DNA from: Triatoma infestans
Lineage: Eukaryota; Arthropoda; Insecta; Hemiptera; Reduviidae
Direction of reading: 5' to 3'
DNA: 64,000 nt
Assembly: GCA_011037195.1 (NCBI GenBank)
Contig: JAAEAF010006174.1
Location: 22,435 to 86,434, forward strand
The stretch's first letter is position 1. The number at the start of each line of letters is the position of its first letter. The position numbers were made by a program, and so were the translations under genes. This document shows, one piece after another, positions 11,135-21,859 of the stretch. Below the pieces are notes generated by a model, which saw only the letters and a program-made list of their open reading frames with translations, did no database searches and had not been told where the DNA came from.

Positions 11135-11327
11135 CTGCTTATTTATGGTGTTCGTGAACCAGTTTCGGATTCTCATCCTCCACCAAAATAAGCCTATCAA
11201 TTCTTATAGGCAGTTTGCTTCAGCCTAATATTTCTGCCACGCACTGCACTTGTTGATTACATACGAAAATTTATAAGGTTATGATTATAATCTGAAACCG
11301 GTCAGAAACAACATAAATAAGCATGAT
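11135..11327. repeat. foldback element with GAAACCGGT arms, decayed
   Basis: The left arm (about 11135-11172) and right arm (about 11289-11327) are inverted copies sharing GCTTATTTATG(G/T)TGTT and (C/A)CCGGTTTC-type sequence. The hammerhead-like core on the minus strand at 11156-11185 has lost the CUGANGA box (it reads TGGTGGA). This appears to be a relative of the 30.6-31.2 kb foldback, since both also carry a GGATAACATCA segment at an outer edge. Confidence 0.55.
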
Positions 11328-11339
11328 TCGACGGATAAT

Positions 11340-12051
11340 AAACCCAAATCTATTTTAATGCACAACTTCTTTAACTAATGCAATATTGAAATAAATGTGA
11401 TGCAGCTAAAATACCAAGATATTGGAAAAATCGCGAATTGATAGTATTGATTTCTTTAATGGTATCTTCACTAAATGATTTTATACACAAACTTATTACT
11501 TCGTGTATAATATTTCTTTTGCTTAGCGAATAAAATATGAAACTAATTAATCAGTCTGTAAGATGACAAATACTGCTAGATTGTGTTAATAAAAAAGAAA
11601 TGAAAAATTTCTATTCTACATTTGAGACAACTCTAAATAAAAATTAACTATTTTCATTTAAGTTGATTACAGGTATTTAACCACAACATAATAGTAACAA
11701 AATATATTCTTTGTGAATTTGTTGTTAAGGAATTCTATATAATAATTATTATGTAGTATATTTAATAATGTAACAATAACAATGTAATATTTTGTGGTTA
11801 TATGTAATTATTTTACCATGAAAAAAACAACAAAAAAAAACGAAAATTATACAGAATAATGGCAAAACAGCTGTCTGATATGGTGTTGTTCTCTTATAAG
11901 AGATCTGGCCAATTAGTTGGCGTCCCCTTTAAAAATGATAATTACAACTTAAATATAGATCTACCGTTAACCAAGCTAAGGGTTGCGGATCGCTGCATTG
12001 TTAACTCTGCAGCTGGCCAGTTACTAGTTGAACCTAACATTGCACCACTAC

Positions 12052-12087
<36 letters not shown>

Positions 12088-13040
12088 CTCTATTAATTGG
12101 CCAATGTTAACAAAAAAAGTAGATTGCTAACGGTCTTTTTTATTCTTAAAAAAAAAAAAAACATTTTAAATAATAGTCGTAAAGATGAGGGAAGAAAACG
12201 CTTTAACATATAAAATAATTTTTAAGTGATAATTTTACCAGCATTAACAGATACAAATAATAGGTAACATTAGTATGCTAATATCTACGGTATGAGGATG
12301 CCGGCCTACACATGCTCCCAAATATAATATCAGTGAGAAAACAATTTTGTTTTGAACAGTATGCTATTATTTAGATGGACATTCATAAATCTTTAAACTA
12401 TAACCGTCAAATTTAGCGTTAGTATATTTGCTAACAATAGTATAAAACCAAAAGATTATAAGAACCAACAATTCTTGCCGTTATTACAAAGCATTAAGTA
12501 GTTTTACAAAAATCCTACAGTCCTAATATATAAATGTTGAATTCTAAAGAAGGAACGTTATATTACTTTTCTTTTTATTGGCCGAAAGACCTAATAATTG
12601 CATCACACCAACATTTCTTGTACTACATACTATCAACAGAGAGCAAATAATTCATCCAAGGATTCACCTTGATCAGACTAGAAAACCTTGGACATCACTA
12701 GCTCTGGAGATCGTCATGTTATGTGTTAATTTCTGTCTGAAATAAAAACATGGCCGAACCGCTAAAATGAAATCCAATGAAAATTCTTTTTCCTATTTAT
12801 CGATCAATCTGCAGTTTATTTCATTCGAAGATATCAATAAAACCAACAGTGTTCTTTCTGTTCAATAAGCTTGACTTGGGTAACCTACTTAGATAAGAAT
12901 AAATAAAACATGGGTAATTTTACACATAAATTATATTTAATTCTAAATTAGTTATTCGACTATACTTCCTGTTTTTACTTCTAGTTTAAATAAATAGCTT
13001 TTTAACTTTCTCTAATCGCCATTAGTTTGTTCTTTAATAA
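11340..13040. other. AT-rich non-coding stretch with a 29-base T-run
   Basis: A T-run occupies about 12052-12080 and an A-run lies near 12149-12161. The 83-codon frame that runs into the T-run has no recognisable domain and is not called. Nothing else supported. Confidence 0.55.
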
Positions 13041-13043
13041 TTA

Positions 13044-14215
13044 GGGGCGGGTGGGGCTTGTTGTTACAGGAGCATGTAGTTACAGTGTAATTTTTAAAAA
13101 ATCGGTCTGAGTGAAGCACTTCCTAAGTGATCAAAGTTGAGAGATGTACGAGTGCTATTTGTTGTAACCAGTTCGCGCTAAGATTCTATTGCTTATGGGG
13201 CATTGTGTGTCTTTCCTCGAAATATCAAAGTGAAAGCTACGTTTTATTATTGAAACTGAAATTTGTGATCTGAAAACTACTAAAGGTAACGCTTTCATAC
13301 TTATGCTGTTAATTCATACTTCTTTAACAATAATTTTAATCCAATATGGTTGCGCTAGTATTCTTTGACCCATGTGTTTACGGATTAATTAGTGAAATAG
13401 CGTCAGTGGGGTTAGTTGTTTACACTTGGTTGGAGCATGTTGTTACAGTGTAACAACTTGCCCCACTGCATATCTTAAATCAAATCATGGCAGATCATAA
13501 AAGAAATGAAGTCAAAAACGAGAAAAACAAGAAAGTTGGCAATTCTTAACAAAAACAAAACCTGTGTCTCCAAAGCTGCGAACAGGAATCAAAAAAATAA
13601 TTTGCCATCATCAAGTTCCGGCGAAGTAGATGAGGACTGGCTGAAATATCTATAACCATGGTCGCAGTCAAAAAGTGGAGAAAATTGGGTTGAATGCATG
13701 CAGTGCAAAAGATAGGCACATTCAGAATGTGTTAAAAATGACCCTAGATATATATGTGCCAAAATTGTAACCTGGACTTAGAGTGGGTAATGACAGTGAA
13801 TAGAAAGAGAATGAATGTTCAAGCATTTAAGTTTGTAATAATCCATGTTCAGATCATAATCAAGCTGCTATTATTATTATTATTAAAATAAAGATCTGAT
13901 AATTTGTTTAGTGAATATATTTCAGGTTTATTTCCTTGAAATAAACACCCAAACATGTATTTTCTACATTGTAACAATTTACCCTCCGCATGTAACAACA
14001 AGTCCCACCGAAGGGCACGTTGTTACAGCATGCGCATTTTAATAGTATTTGAATTTTTTAAATGTTACTTCATTTTGAAAAATCTCAAAAAAAAATATAT
14101 AATTAGTAGAAATAAATGAGATAACAAATTAATCAATTTTCAGCAATTTTGATGAGCAACATACAGTTAAAAAATGTTGACTGAAATTTGTAGCAACAAC
14201 ACACCCACCCTCCCC
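13044..14215 (+). mobile_element. pogo/Tigger-like DNA transposon relic with TIRs
   Basis: The left end is GGGGCGGGTGGGGCTTGTTG at 13044 and the right end is the inverted relative ending ...CCACCCTCCCC at 14215, each flanked by TA (13042-13043 and 14216-14217). The terminal GTGGGGCTTGTTGTTACA motif recurs inside the element (about 13405-13471 and 13991-14010), as subterminal repeats. The only coding remains are the C-terminal region at 13500-13790. At about 1.17 kb it is far shorter than an autonomous pogo-like element, so most of the transposase has been deleted. The right-end motif also occurs at 9634-9660. Confidence 0.6.
13500..13790 (+). pseudogene. pogo/Tigger-like transposase C-terminus with zinc finger, broken
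   Basis: A frame reads SSSSGEVDEDWLKYL, a stop, then WSQSKSGENWVECMQCKR, a stop, AHSECVKNDPRYIC, and a one-base slip away from QNC. The cysteine/histidine spacing C-x2-C-x5-H-x2-C-x8-C-x2-C matches the zinc finger found at the C-terminus of insect Tigger/jerky-like transposases, where WVQCxxCxRWAHxxC is typical. The Trp before AH is replaced by a stop codon. No DDE catalytic region remains. Confidence 0.65.
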
Positions 14216-14735
14216 TACCCAATTTCTGTATACTAAAAAGTTCTCTTCAAGAAGATATCAATTAGTATTTCTTAATTCTCTTTTCGTTTCACGATTGATT
14301 GTGGCAGAAAAAAAAGCCCTCTCTTCTGAGCGTTTTGTGATAATTTTATTGGATCTTGATATGTGAGCCACTTTTGCACACATGTTTTCACTTGTTTATA
14401 GGCTGTGAAACTTTTCACCATGCAATAACTTCTTGAGGAAGGTTTTTGCAGCTTTTTACGATTTTCCCAAAAACGGTTCAAATGATTTTCTAAACATAGA
14501 CTATCTAAACACATACATATCTATCACTTTTTGTTTGTAACTGGAATATTGATTTTTTGGGGGGTTCTGGGGGAGCGGCAACTTGAGCTTTATTCCAAAG
14601 TACCAGTTCAATAAAAAATATGGTTCTGAGGCAATTGTGTTAGAACTGTGAGGCAAATGTTACTGACATTTGTTAAAAAAGCGCTGTTTTCTGGACTATA
14701 ATGTAATCACTTGAAATACTACCTGCTGTGGATGG
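14189..14735. repeat. 0.5 kb block, copy 2 (paired with 9634-10160)
   Basis: See the copy at 9634-10160. Here the block directly abuts and partly overlaps the right terminus of the pogo/Tigger-like relic. The minus-strand frame at 14272-14514 encodes the same KPSS(K/R)SYCMVKSFTAY peptide with a few substitutions. Both copies end within the segment AATGTAATCACTTGAAATAC. Confidence 0.75.
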
Positions 14736-16310
14736 ATGCTAATCACTATAATATTCCCTCCAAAACTATATTTTATTTTAGGAAAATTCAAAAGTTTAAA
14801 GAAACTTTATCAATTTTTATATCAATATTAGCTATAGAAGAGAAAATTTTGTGTGAAGTGTTTCACATCAGATTTGTTTTCATTGTGATTTTGTTGATTT
14901 CTTTTTTTTGGGCAAACAATTCTGTTGACTGTACTTGCTTTCTGGGAAAATGTTTTGCTGGGTTGTTTGATTTTTTTTTTTTTTCTTCCTCAATGAACAG
15001 ATTTGTTTAGATAAATCTATAACAGTGGCTAGATCAATATACATTACCTTGTCTGTATAATGCCGTTCAGCGGAGCCTAAGACAGGCCTTGAATGTTTAA
15101 CCAGACCGCTATGTATCCTTTACCACATATACAACCTTTACAGGTTCGTTCGCTTGTTCTACCACCAACTACCCTAAACCTTCCACACCACAACACTCTC
15201 CTCACTCCAGAGAAGATTTATGAAAATCGGTTTGGGGGGGGAGGGGATGGAATTTATTACCCCTACATGTTGAGGGAATGATGACGCTAAACAGTGTGCA
15301 CCCACTTTCGCATTTCTTCACCCACACCTCCATAAACATTATACTTTCTCTTTACAATTTCCAGCTGAAAAGTATTTTATGTATATAACATTTATTATAT
15401 ACGTTTACATACTTTCTACATATACACCTATTCAATTTTAACTGTTTTTTTTTTTTTTTTTGACAGAGAGCTGAGTGAAGTTGACTTGAGCTGAGTGACA
15501 ACTAGTAAACATCCCGGACAACACCGATATAAATTCATATATTTTGAATATAAATTACATGTTTCTAAATAAATCGTTACAGTTCAGATTAAATTAATGA
15601 AGAACCGAACGAATACGTTATTCTAATGTAATAATTATTACTGAACAATGTACTGACGTGCTCTCAAAGCCTGTACAGTTGTAGGTACATAAAATATGTA
15701 ATAATAATAGTATAAATATGAAGGAAAAGTTGAATAAATTTATAAAAAGATCATTGACTGAAGGTTATATCGGGATCTTCTTCTATTCATGAAATTTGAT
15801 ATATACGTATATATATATATATTTGAGGTATATCTGTAGTACTTCACTGAAGGGGTTATTAACAAGATATTTCTTTTCAGCATGGCTGGCTAGCCATACT
15901 GTTGGACGTTATTCAAGTTCGTCTGTCCGTACATATTGTGAAAAGGAGATGATGTACTTCTTTGTAAAAGAGACAGTGGAGGGGTGCAGACAACACTGAA
16001 GAGAAATAGGAACAGCTCTAACCACTTCCGCTGCATCGTCACTACCACAACTTCTGCCTATATCTTCTTCCAACCTACAGTGTTTACTCCATGGATTTGT
16101 GGATTACTTCAATACATCCATCCATGAGGGAGTGTTTTTCTTTTTTCATTTTATTCAGGTTTTTTTTTTTCGTATTGGAGAAGAGATTGAAGTGAAAAGA
16201 AAAGAATAGCATTGTTAGAAAACAATTTACTAATATTTTATAGCAGCCATAATAGAATTGTTATTATTTATTATCAATAATCTTTGAAACATTCGATAGA
16301 AATAAAATTT
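14736..16310. other. non-coding stretch, no gene seen
   Basis: Near 14860-14890 lies an isolated R1 right-end segment (GTGTGAAGTGTTTCACATCAGATTT). A T-run at 15447-15463 is followed by GACAGAGAGCTGAGTGAAG, a word also found at the outer edge of the inverted repeat at 54885. (TA)n occurs near 15803-15822. No coding region is supported. Confidence 0.5.
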
Positions 16311-16317
16311 AAAAAAT

Positions 16318-16979
16318 TCTGGGGGTGAAACTCACACACTAGAACTGTGTCTTACTCCAGTTCTCAAAATTATAATTAACAAATGTTATAGTTTGTGTAC
16401 CAAATTTAATGAAATTCATCGAAAACTAAAAAAACTGTCGAGTAAAAACAGCACTTCCGGTTTATTAATTTTCTTTAAACTTAGAATTTTGGCCATCTAT
16501 TTATTTCTAATTAATTTTGTTTGGATGATAGAATTGTATTATCAACTATTATAGAACTTTAGAGAAAAACATGACCCCACCTCTCCTCCAAAAACTGCCC
16601 TTAAATGAATTTTTCCAGAGAAATGTTTTAAATAAAAGTTGTAGATCTTTATATGTGTAGTTGATATACCAAGTTTGAAGAAAATCGTCAGGGACAACAA
16701 GTAAAGTGGTACTTCCGGTTGAGGAATTTTGACAGATGACCCACTGTCAGATGCCATGGTGATACCTAAACGGAATATCAAGTTTTAACTTCTATTCCTT
16801 CTACGGTTTTTCGTTTTTGAGCTATGCTGTTCAAATACATACATACATATACACACACACACAGAGAGATCACTTTTTTGGACTCAGGGGACCTCAAAAC
16901 GGATATTTCCGGTGAAAACTCGATATTGAAAATTTGACACGATTACAATACTTCATCTTACTAGAAATAAGAGAAAGTA
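16318..16979 (-). repeat. R1 repeat copy, single-unit form
   Basis: On the minus strand the copy has both ends. The end near 16318 reads TCTGGGGGTGAAACTCACAC then CTTACTCCAGTTCTC. The end near 16979 reads CTTCATCTTACTAGAAATAAGAGAAAGT. One internal unit of about 310 bp is present rather than two. The CA microsatellite sits at 16850-16862 in its usual place. No coding region. Confidence 0.8.
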
Positions 16980-16984
16980 AAAAA

Positions 16985-17021
16985 TCTGGTGTAAGTCGTT
17001 CACACGACTTTCTCTTACACC
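16985..17021 (-). repeat. R1 terminal segment abutting the previous copy head to tail
   Basis: Directly after the end of the 16318-16979 copy comes TCTGGTGTAAGTCGTTCACA followed by CGACTTTCTCTTACACC, the start of another R1 unit in the same orientation. It is truncated after 17021. This is a tandem junction of the kind seen intact at 49590-49635. Confidence 0.7.
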
Positions 17022-17247
17022 AATTAATGTAAATTAATAAAAAAAAAAAAAATCTATACATATTGCAATGTTTACAAACGTTCAGTTGGGTATGGTATAA
17101 AACAAGATGTATGGTTTATATCTAAGTGGACATGGTGGGCGCCCTCTATTTCAAGACGATGTAGGGTCAGTTTAAATTTAAACGTAACTAAGAGCCACCT
17201 TTAAAACCCCCTTCAAATTTGGAATTCTATCAATGGTTCTAATATAT

Positions 17248-17614
17248 TGTAACGTTTTTCCCTCTACACTAGCTACTGCAACTAGTTCTAAGTGGGTTCG
17301 TTTAGATAAAACACACTAAACTTCAATAAGAAAGAATTACAAATACAGCACTTAATAATAATTAATTTACAGTTTAAACCAAAAAAAGTTCACTTTGTTC
17401 ACTTTTTATACACTTAACACAAATGCACATTTCGTTTGAAACAAGAATCTCCGTAAACTCTCTGTGGTCGCACTATATATCGGTTGAGAAGGGTCTAGAA
17501 GGTTATAGATTGTTCTAGAAAGGGCTAGAGCGCGCCACCAGCGCTTCCTAGCGGCCACTAGGAGAACTTGAGGTACCTGCTTTTTCTCCTAGATGGCACA
17601 GTGGCTGCGTTACA
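17248..17614 (-). mobile_element. probable solo LTR of an LTR retrotransposon
   Basis: The 367-base block begins TGTAACG and ends CGTTACA, the TG...CA ends and short inverted termini expected of an LTR. The flanks are ATAT (17244-17247) and ATAC (17615-17618), a near 4-base direct repeat. Read on the minus strand it has a TATA-like element (17474-17480) about a third of the way in and a second one, GTATAAAAAG, downstream (near 17403-17412). No gag or pol sequence and no second LTR were seen nearby. A non-autonomous DNA element with TGTAACG ends is the alternative. Confidence 0.5.
17474..17480 (-). promoter_or_regulatory. TATA-like box in the probable LTR, with nearby TTCTAGAA
   Basis: TATATAG on the minus strand lies about 135 bases from the putative U3 start. 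Immediately upstream in that orientation are TTCTAGAA (about 17513-17520) and a second CTAGAAGG word, which resemble paired heat-shock-element half sites (TTCnnGAA). Function is inferred only from the words. Confidence 0.3.
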
Positions 17615-17639
17615 ATACATTATATAGTCGGTAAAAACA

Positions 17640-18165
17640 TACTGAACATACTGAAGTGGAGCAATTTAGAGGAAGGCATAATGTTACTAGCTCACTCAGA
17701 ACCCCCAATAAATCAATTTTCCCGTGCAAATTTTCAAATAATAGTTACACGTATTTATGTATCTAAAAAGTAGACGAAGTTTAAAGAAAATCGTTGCAGC
17801 TTTTTTTGTGGAAAAACACTCAGTAAACACTCACTTCCAGTTGATAGATTTTGCCCCAAAACTATCGCGGTCAGTTGCGGTAGTAATACTTAAACGAAAT
17901 ACCAAGTACGAGCTTACTGTTATTTTTGTTTTTTAAGATATTTTGTTCACACTCACACACAACAAGACCGTACGTTAAAAACATTTCTCTCGTGTTCAAG
18001 AGTCGTAAAAACATGTATTTCCGGTGATACTCAATTTCGAAAATTTGACACGATCATTGCGATCATCACGATCATTCAAATCGCTTTTTCTTTAATGGAA
18101 TTTTGCCCTTGAATTGTGGAAGTATTGCACTTCCTCTTATTAGGTAATCAGAGAAAGTAAAATTA
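17640..18165 (-). repeat. R1 repeat fragment, diverged
   Basis: The minus-strand R1 order is present: TCGTTGCAGC...TGTGG, CACTTCCAGTTGATAGATTTTG, CTTAAACGAAATACCAAGT, CACACTCACACACA, GTATTTCCGGTGATACTC, AATTTGACACGATCA, and the end CTTCCTCTTATTAGGTAATC with AGAGAAAGT. A 41-base segment (18082-18122) not normally in R1 interrupts it near the end. Confidence 0.65.
18082..18122. repeat. 41-base segment shared with 19384-19424
   Basis: The two segments read the same except for one base: CGCTTTTT(C/T)TTTAATGG followed by AATTTTGCCCTTGAATTGTG and GAAG. Here it sits inside an R1 copy; in the other place it lies in unrelated sequence. Origin unknown. Confidence 0.7.
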
Positions 18166-18169
18166 ATGG

Positions 18170-19988
18170 ATTAGTTCATTTCTTCTCATTTCATTTAGGA
18201 AACTGCATCTGGAATTATTGATAATAATAAGAATTAAAGAAAGATAATTACTTTGTCTACAGTCTAGAAGCATTTTAATCCTTTATTTAAAAAGTAAAAG
18301 AAATATTCCATTTGATGAATGCTATGGTCGTTGAAGCGCTATGACAACTATTCATTGAAGACGAATAGAAGACCAAATATTTGACCAGCATTCATGGAGA
18401 AATGCCGGAATTCAATTAAAGAAATTCAATCAAATAAATTTCAATAAATGTGGATTGATATGTTATATTTATTAACTACTTCTACAGGGCCTGCGTTTTT
18501 GTGTGAATATTGGCGATGTCATTGTAAGTATTATTATTCGTCATTTAGACTGAGTTCTAGGACTGGATCCTTGAAGAACTGGCTAGCTCATTTATCCTAT
18601 GGGATAAACAGATTCTTGATTGATTCTTTCAATATAAATTAATAAACTTAGTATTAAAATTAATTCAATCCAGAAATGATTTATTTTCTACTTAGATTGA
18701 CCATAATATTCCATTAAAATAAAAGCGGACAAAAATCTACTATTTTGTTCTTAAATTCAAACAAATACAATGGACGATTGCAAGTGTACCAAATAAATAG
18801 ACTTTAGGTCATTTTCTGAATAATAAGGTTTTTAATTTTTCAGGATTCTGTAGCCTTTGCTATGCAATACTTCATAGTTTAGTAAAAACCAACGTTTCAC
18901 CCATATTGCCATAGGGTAGCTGCTGCTCTGTTTATTAGATCATCACTGGTAAGCATCAGAGTTGATGGTTTAAAACAAAGCATTGGAATGTTGGATCTAA
19001 CTTCTTATACAAGTTAGTTTTCACTCCTATGCAAGTGGCTGGCTGATAGATGACGAGGTCTAAGTCTTCCCTACCATTCCCTTGTGGCCAAAGTTGCAGC
19101 CTGGTTTTGATCAGGAAAACCATTATTTTCTTTCAGTTCTCTGAACAGGGGCATTCACGTTCTATTCAGAAGAATTCATCATCTCTATTTATGCATTGTT
19201 TCTCTTTCTCAATTTTTTTTGCTCTCTTATAAGGAGTTTTGTGTCGTCAAAATTGATTGCTTGTCTGGGTGCAAAATTTTATTTTTTGTAAACTTTGACA
19301 TAGTGAATGTGTGTGCTCTTTAAACCGAGTTGCATCTAATTTCTTGGGCTTCTCTCCGTAGCTGCCTGTTATTCTGTAGATAACGCTTTTTTTTTAATGG
19401 AATTTTGCCCTTGAATTGTGGAAGCATGTGAGATTCCATACAACAGCAGAGAAAATTACATACAACAGACCAAGTCAAGCGATAAACAGCACAAGAGACA
19501 AATATTACTTTTTTTTTATGGACATATTCAATGTTTGAGAGAAATTCCAAAGGCACTTAACTCTCAACCCCGTTGAGAGACGTAAAACTGAATATATTAT
19601 ATACATATTTATAGAAAATAATGTAATATTGATGGTAGACAATATATAAGATTGAGTAAAGTGCTGAGGATTTTGGTAACTTGTTGGGTTTGATGGTAGA
19701 ATTAGTTTGAATATATTTTGAGATACTGAGCGAGTGAGTGGGAGGAGGTATTTGAAGATAAGAGGAGTTAGTAGAAGTACTGATGTGTATATGTAACAGT
19801 GAAACTGTATAATATCTAGTATGTGGTGTGATTGGTTAAGGGGGCGTTACTCACTAGTAGCGCACAGCCTAAGTAAAGGACTATTGTTAGAGCGAGCTTG
19901 AACTACAGGCACATATAAAGTTGTAGAAGCTGCCTAGCTTGTGTAATGCCTGTGTGAACATTAACAAGTGTGCTCCCTATACAAATCG

Positions 19989-20021
<33 letters not shown>

Positions 20022-20330
20022 CATGGAATTCCAAATCGCATGTTACTCTACTAACATCACTCTACTACTTACTGAAATTCACCCTTTATTTTCTTTAAAT
20101 AAAACATGTGCCCCAAATCATATATAAACAGTTATTTAATCCCTTCTTTCTTTTTTCCTTTATTGAACAAATTTCCATTTTTAGATCTATCAACAAAATG
20201 CTTAAACTCACTACATGCCCAATTGTATATATCTGCCAGTGCAGACATTTCCTTTTTGTTATGTTTGACGTGAATGTGCGTCTTTAAATCGAATTTTGAA
20301 TGGGCTGTCCTATGTATACTTCTTCACACT
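18170..20330. other. non-coding stretch, no gene seen
   Basis: It contains the second copy of the 41-base segment (19384-19424) and a (TA)n run at about 19996-20020. Near 18891-18920 a GAAACGTTGG word lies on the minus strand, preceded by a hairpin ACCC...GGGT but without a CUGANGA box. Short frames carry no motif. Confidence 0.5.
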
Positions 20331-20334
20331 ATAT

Positions 20335-20545
20335 ACCTGTAGTTTTATAACTTTTATTTGAAATATTTTTCTAAGAAAATTTCTTTAAAGAATGAACGTT
20401 GGAGGGGGGTGGGTTTATGCTTTCTTCTAAAATGCTATTTTAGTCTATTATATGATTCCATCATCTAATATTAATAATTAAAATTAAATATCTTGCCGAA
20501 ATTCCAAGTTTGAAAAAATGTTTTTTTATGAACCGTTTTTTTTTT
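20335..20545 (+). repeat. R1 repeat, internal fragment
   Basis: ACTTTTATTTGAAATATTTT, the G-rich GGAGGGGGGTGGG stretch, ATTATATGATTCCATCATCTAATAT and GAAATTCCAAGTTTGAA are in R1 order. Ends are missing. It lies 290 bases before a larger R1 copy in the same orientation. Confidence 0.65.
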
Positions 20546-21003
20546 TGTTTTTTTTTTGTGAAGTTTCTAAGCTTTTCTCCATTACAAATCTTCGGCATTC
20601 ATTAAACTTAGTAAGTAAAATCACATTTGTTTGTAATTTTTTTCCGAGAGGAATGATTTTGGAGGTGTTCTGTGGGAGGTCACGCTTCTCAAAAAAAAAA
20701 AAGAAAAAAAGAAAGATATTGTAATAAATAGTAATTACATTTATTTTTATGTTTTATGCAAAACTTAATTTGCTACTATTTTATAATGAATGCAATTGAG
20801 GATTGATCTTAAAATGTGTTTCAAAATGCTACTTTTTTCTTTTTTTTTTTTTACTCTCTCTTACTCCTAGTAAGAGGAAGTATTGTAAACGTGTCAAATT
20901 TTCGATATCGAGTTTTCACCGGCAATATCCGTTTTGAAGAAATGCGTTTTTAGCAAATCGTCTGTGTGTGTGTGTGTGTGTATGTGTGTATACTGACTCA
21001 GTG

Positions 21004-21140
21004 TATAAACTGAATTTGCTCTGTGTCACACTGTCTGATCACAATGTCTGACAAAACGCATCCTGAAGGTGGGCGAACGCCCGAAACCGGTCGATGACCA
21101 CAAAATGAACCAGGCTAACACGGAAAATGTCTCTGATGCT
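21004..21140 (+). repeat. single arm of the 1105-1399 foldback family, inside R1
   Basis: Matches the right arm of the 1.1 kb palindrome (CTCTGTG, CACACTGTCTGA, CGCATCCTGAAGG...GATGACCACAAAATGA, CAGGCTA, ACGGAAAATGTCTCTGATGC). There is no inverted partner next to it, so this is either a half element or the remains of a collapsed palindrome. Confidence 0.75.
21063..21092 (+). ncRNA. hammerhead-ribozyme-like core, one core base changed
   Basis: CTGAAGG (the last A of the CUGANGA box is G), T, GGGC-GAAC-GCCC hairpin, GAAACCGGTC. The A-to-G change would be expected to abolish or strongly reduce cleavage, so this looks like a dead copy. Confidence 0.35.
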
Positions 21141-21664
21141 ATATTAGTTTACTGCACAATTCTATCATCTAAATAATATTAATTAGAAGTAAACGTGTTG
21201 TTGAAATTCCTAGTTTGAAGAAAATCAGATAACCGGAAAGTGCGTTTTTACTGAAAAGTATTTCTCAGTTTTCTGCTATTTTGTCTAAAACGGCTCCAAC
21301 GTTTTTTTAAACTAAGTATGTGAACTACACATAAAAAGAGCTACAACTTTCTGAAACATTTTCCCGGGTAAACTCATTTAAGCGAAGTTTTGGGAGAGGG
21401 GGATGGTTATGTTTACCTCTTAAAGTCCTATCTTAGCTGATTATACAATTCTACCATCTAAAAAAAATTAATTAGAAATAAATAGATTGTCAAAATTCCA
21501 AGTTTTAAAAAAAATTAGTAAACCGAAAGTTCGCTGAACTGAAATTTATCTCCATAAAAATATCGACGAATTTCATTAAATTAGTTATACTAACTAATAT
21601 AGTTTGTCAATTATTACAATTTTGAAAACTGGAGTAAGAGAAAGTTGTGTGAACGTTTTATCTC

Positions 21665-21858
21665 AGATTTTTTTTTTAATTTGAGGCCCGTCAACATTTA
21701 TGGTAATTGGCGTCCTGAGACTTCTCAGTGCACTGTCAATCACTTGGACAGTGAGCTGCAGGAGGCTCCTAGGAAGAGAAAATCTCTAAGGGTAGCACAG
21801 CTGGACTCGGTACCTCCACGTGAGAGTCCAGTATGCTAACCACTTAGCTAATCCTTTG
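21665..21858 (-). repeat. tRNA-derived SINE type B, internally deleted
   Basis: On the minus strand the tRNA-like head (GGATTAGCTAAGTGGTTAGC, box B-like) is followed by CTTAGAGATTTTCTCTTCCT, AGGAGCCTCC, and the tail running into GTTGACGGGCCTC then A-rich sequence. The central segment present in the copies at 52.9 and 54.9 kb is missing. Inserted at the T-run end of R1. Confidence 0.75.
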
Positions 21859-21859
21859 A

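Larger units (their letters stand above)
20850..21665 (+). repeat. R1 repeat copy, two-unit form, with a nested foldback arm
   Basis: The left end ACTCTCTCTTACTCCTAGTA and the right end CTGGAGTAAGAGAAAGTTGT followed by GTGAACG...CAGATTT are both present. The (GT)n spot at 20962-20984 is followed by the single hammerhead-type arm 21004-21140 instead of the normal next segment. Sequence resumes in R1 after 21143. A type B SINE follows directly in the terminal T-run. Confidence 0.8.

Noticed and set aside
11859..12110. 83-codon frame starting MAKQLSDMVLFSYKR
   Set aside because: It runs into a long T-run read as poly-Phe and has no domain or relatives in the window.
18891..18920. GAAACGTTGG with an ACCC/GGGT hairpin on the minus strand
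   Set aside because: The catalytic CUGANGA box is missing and no foldback partner was found.
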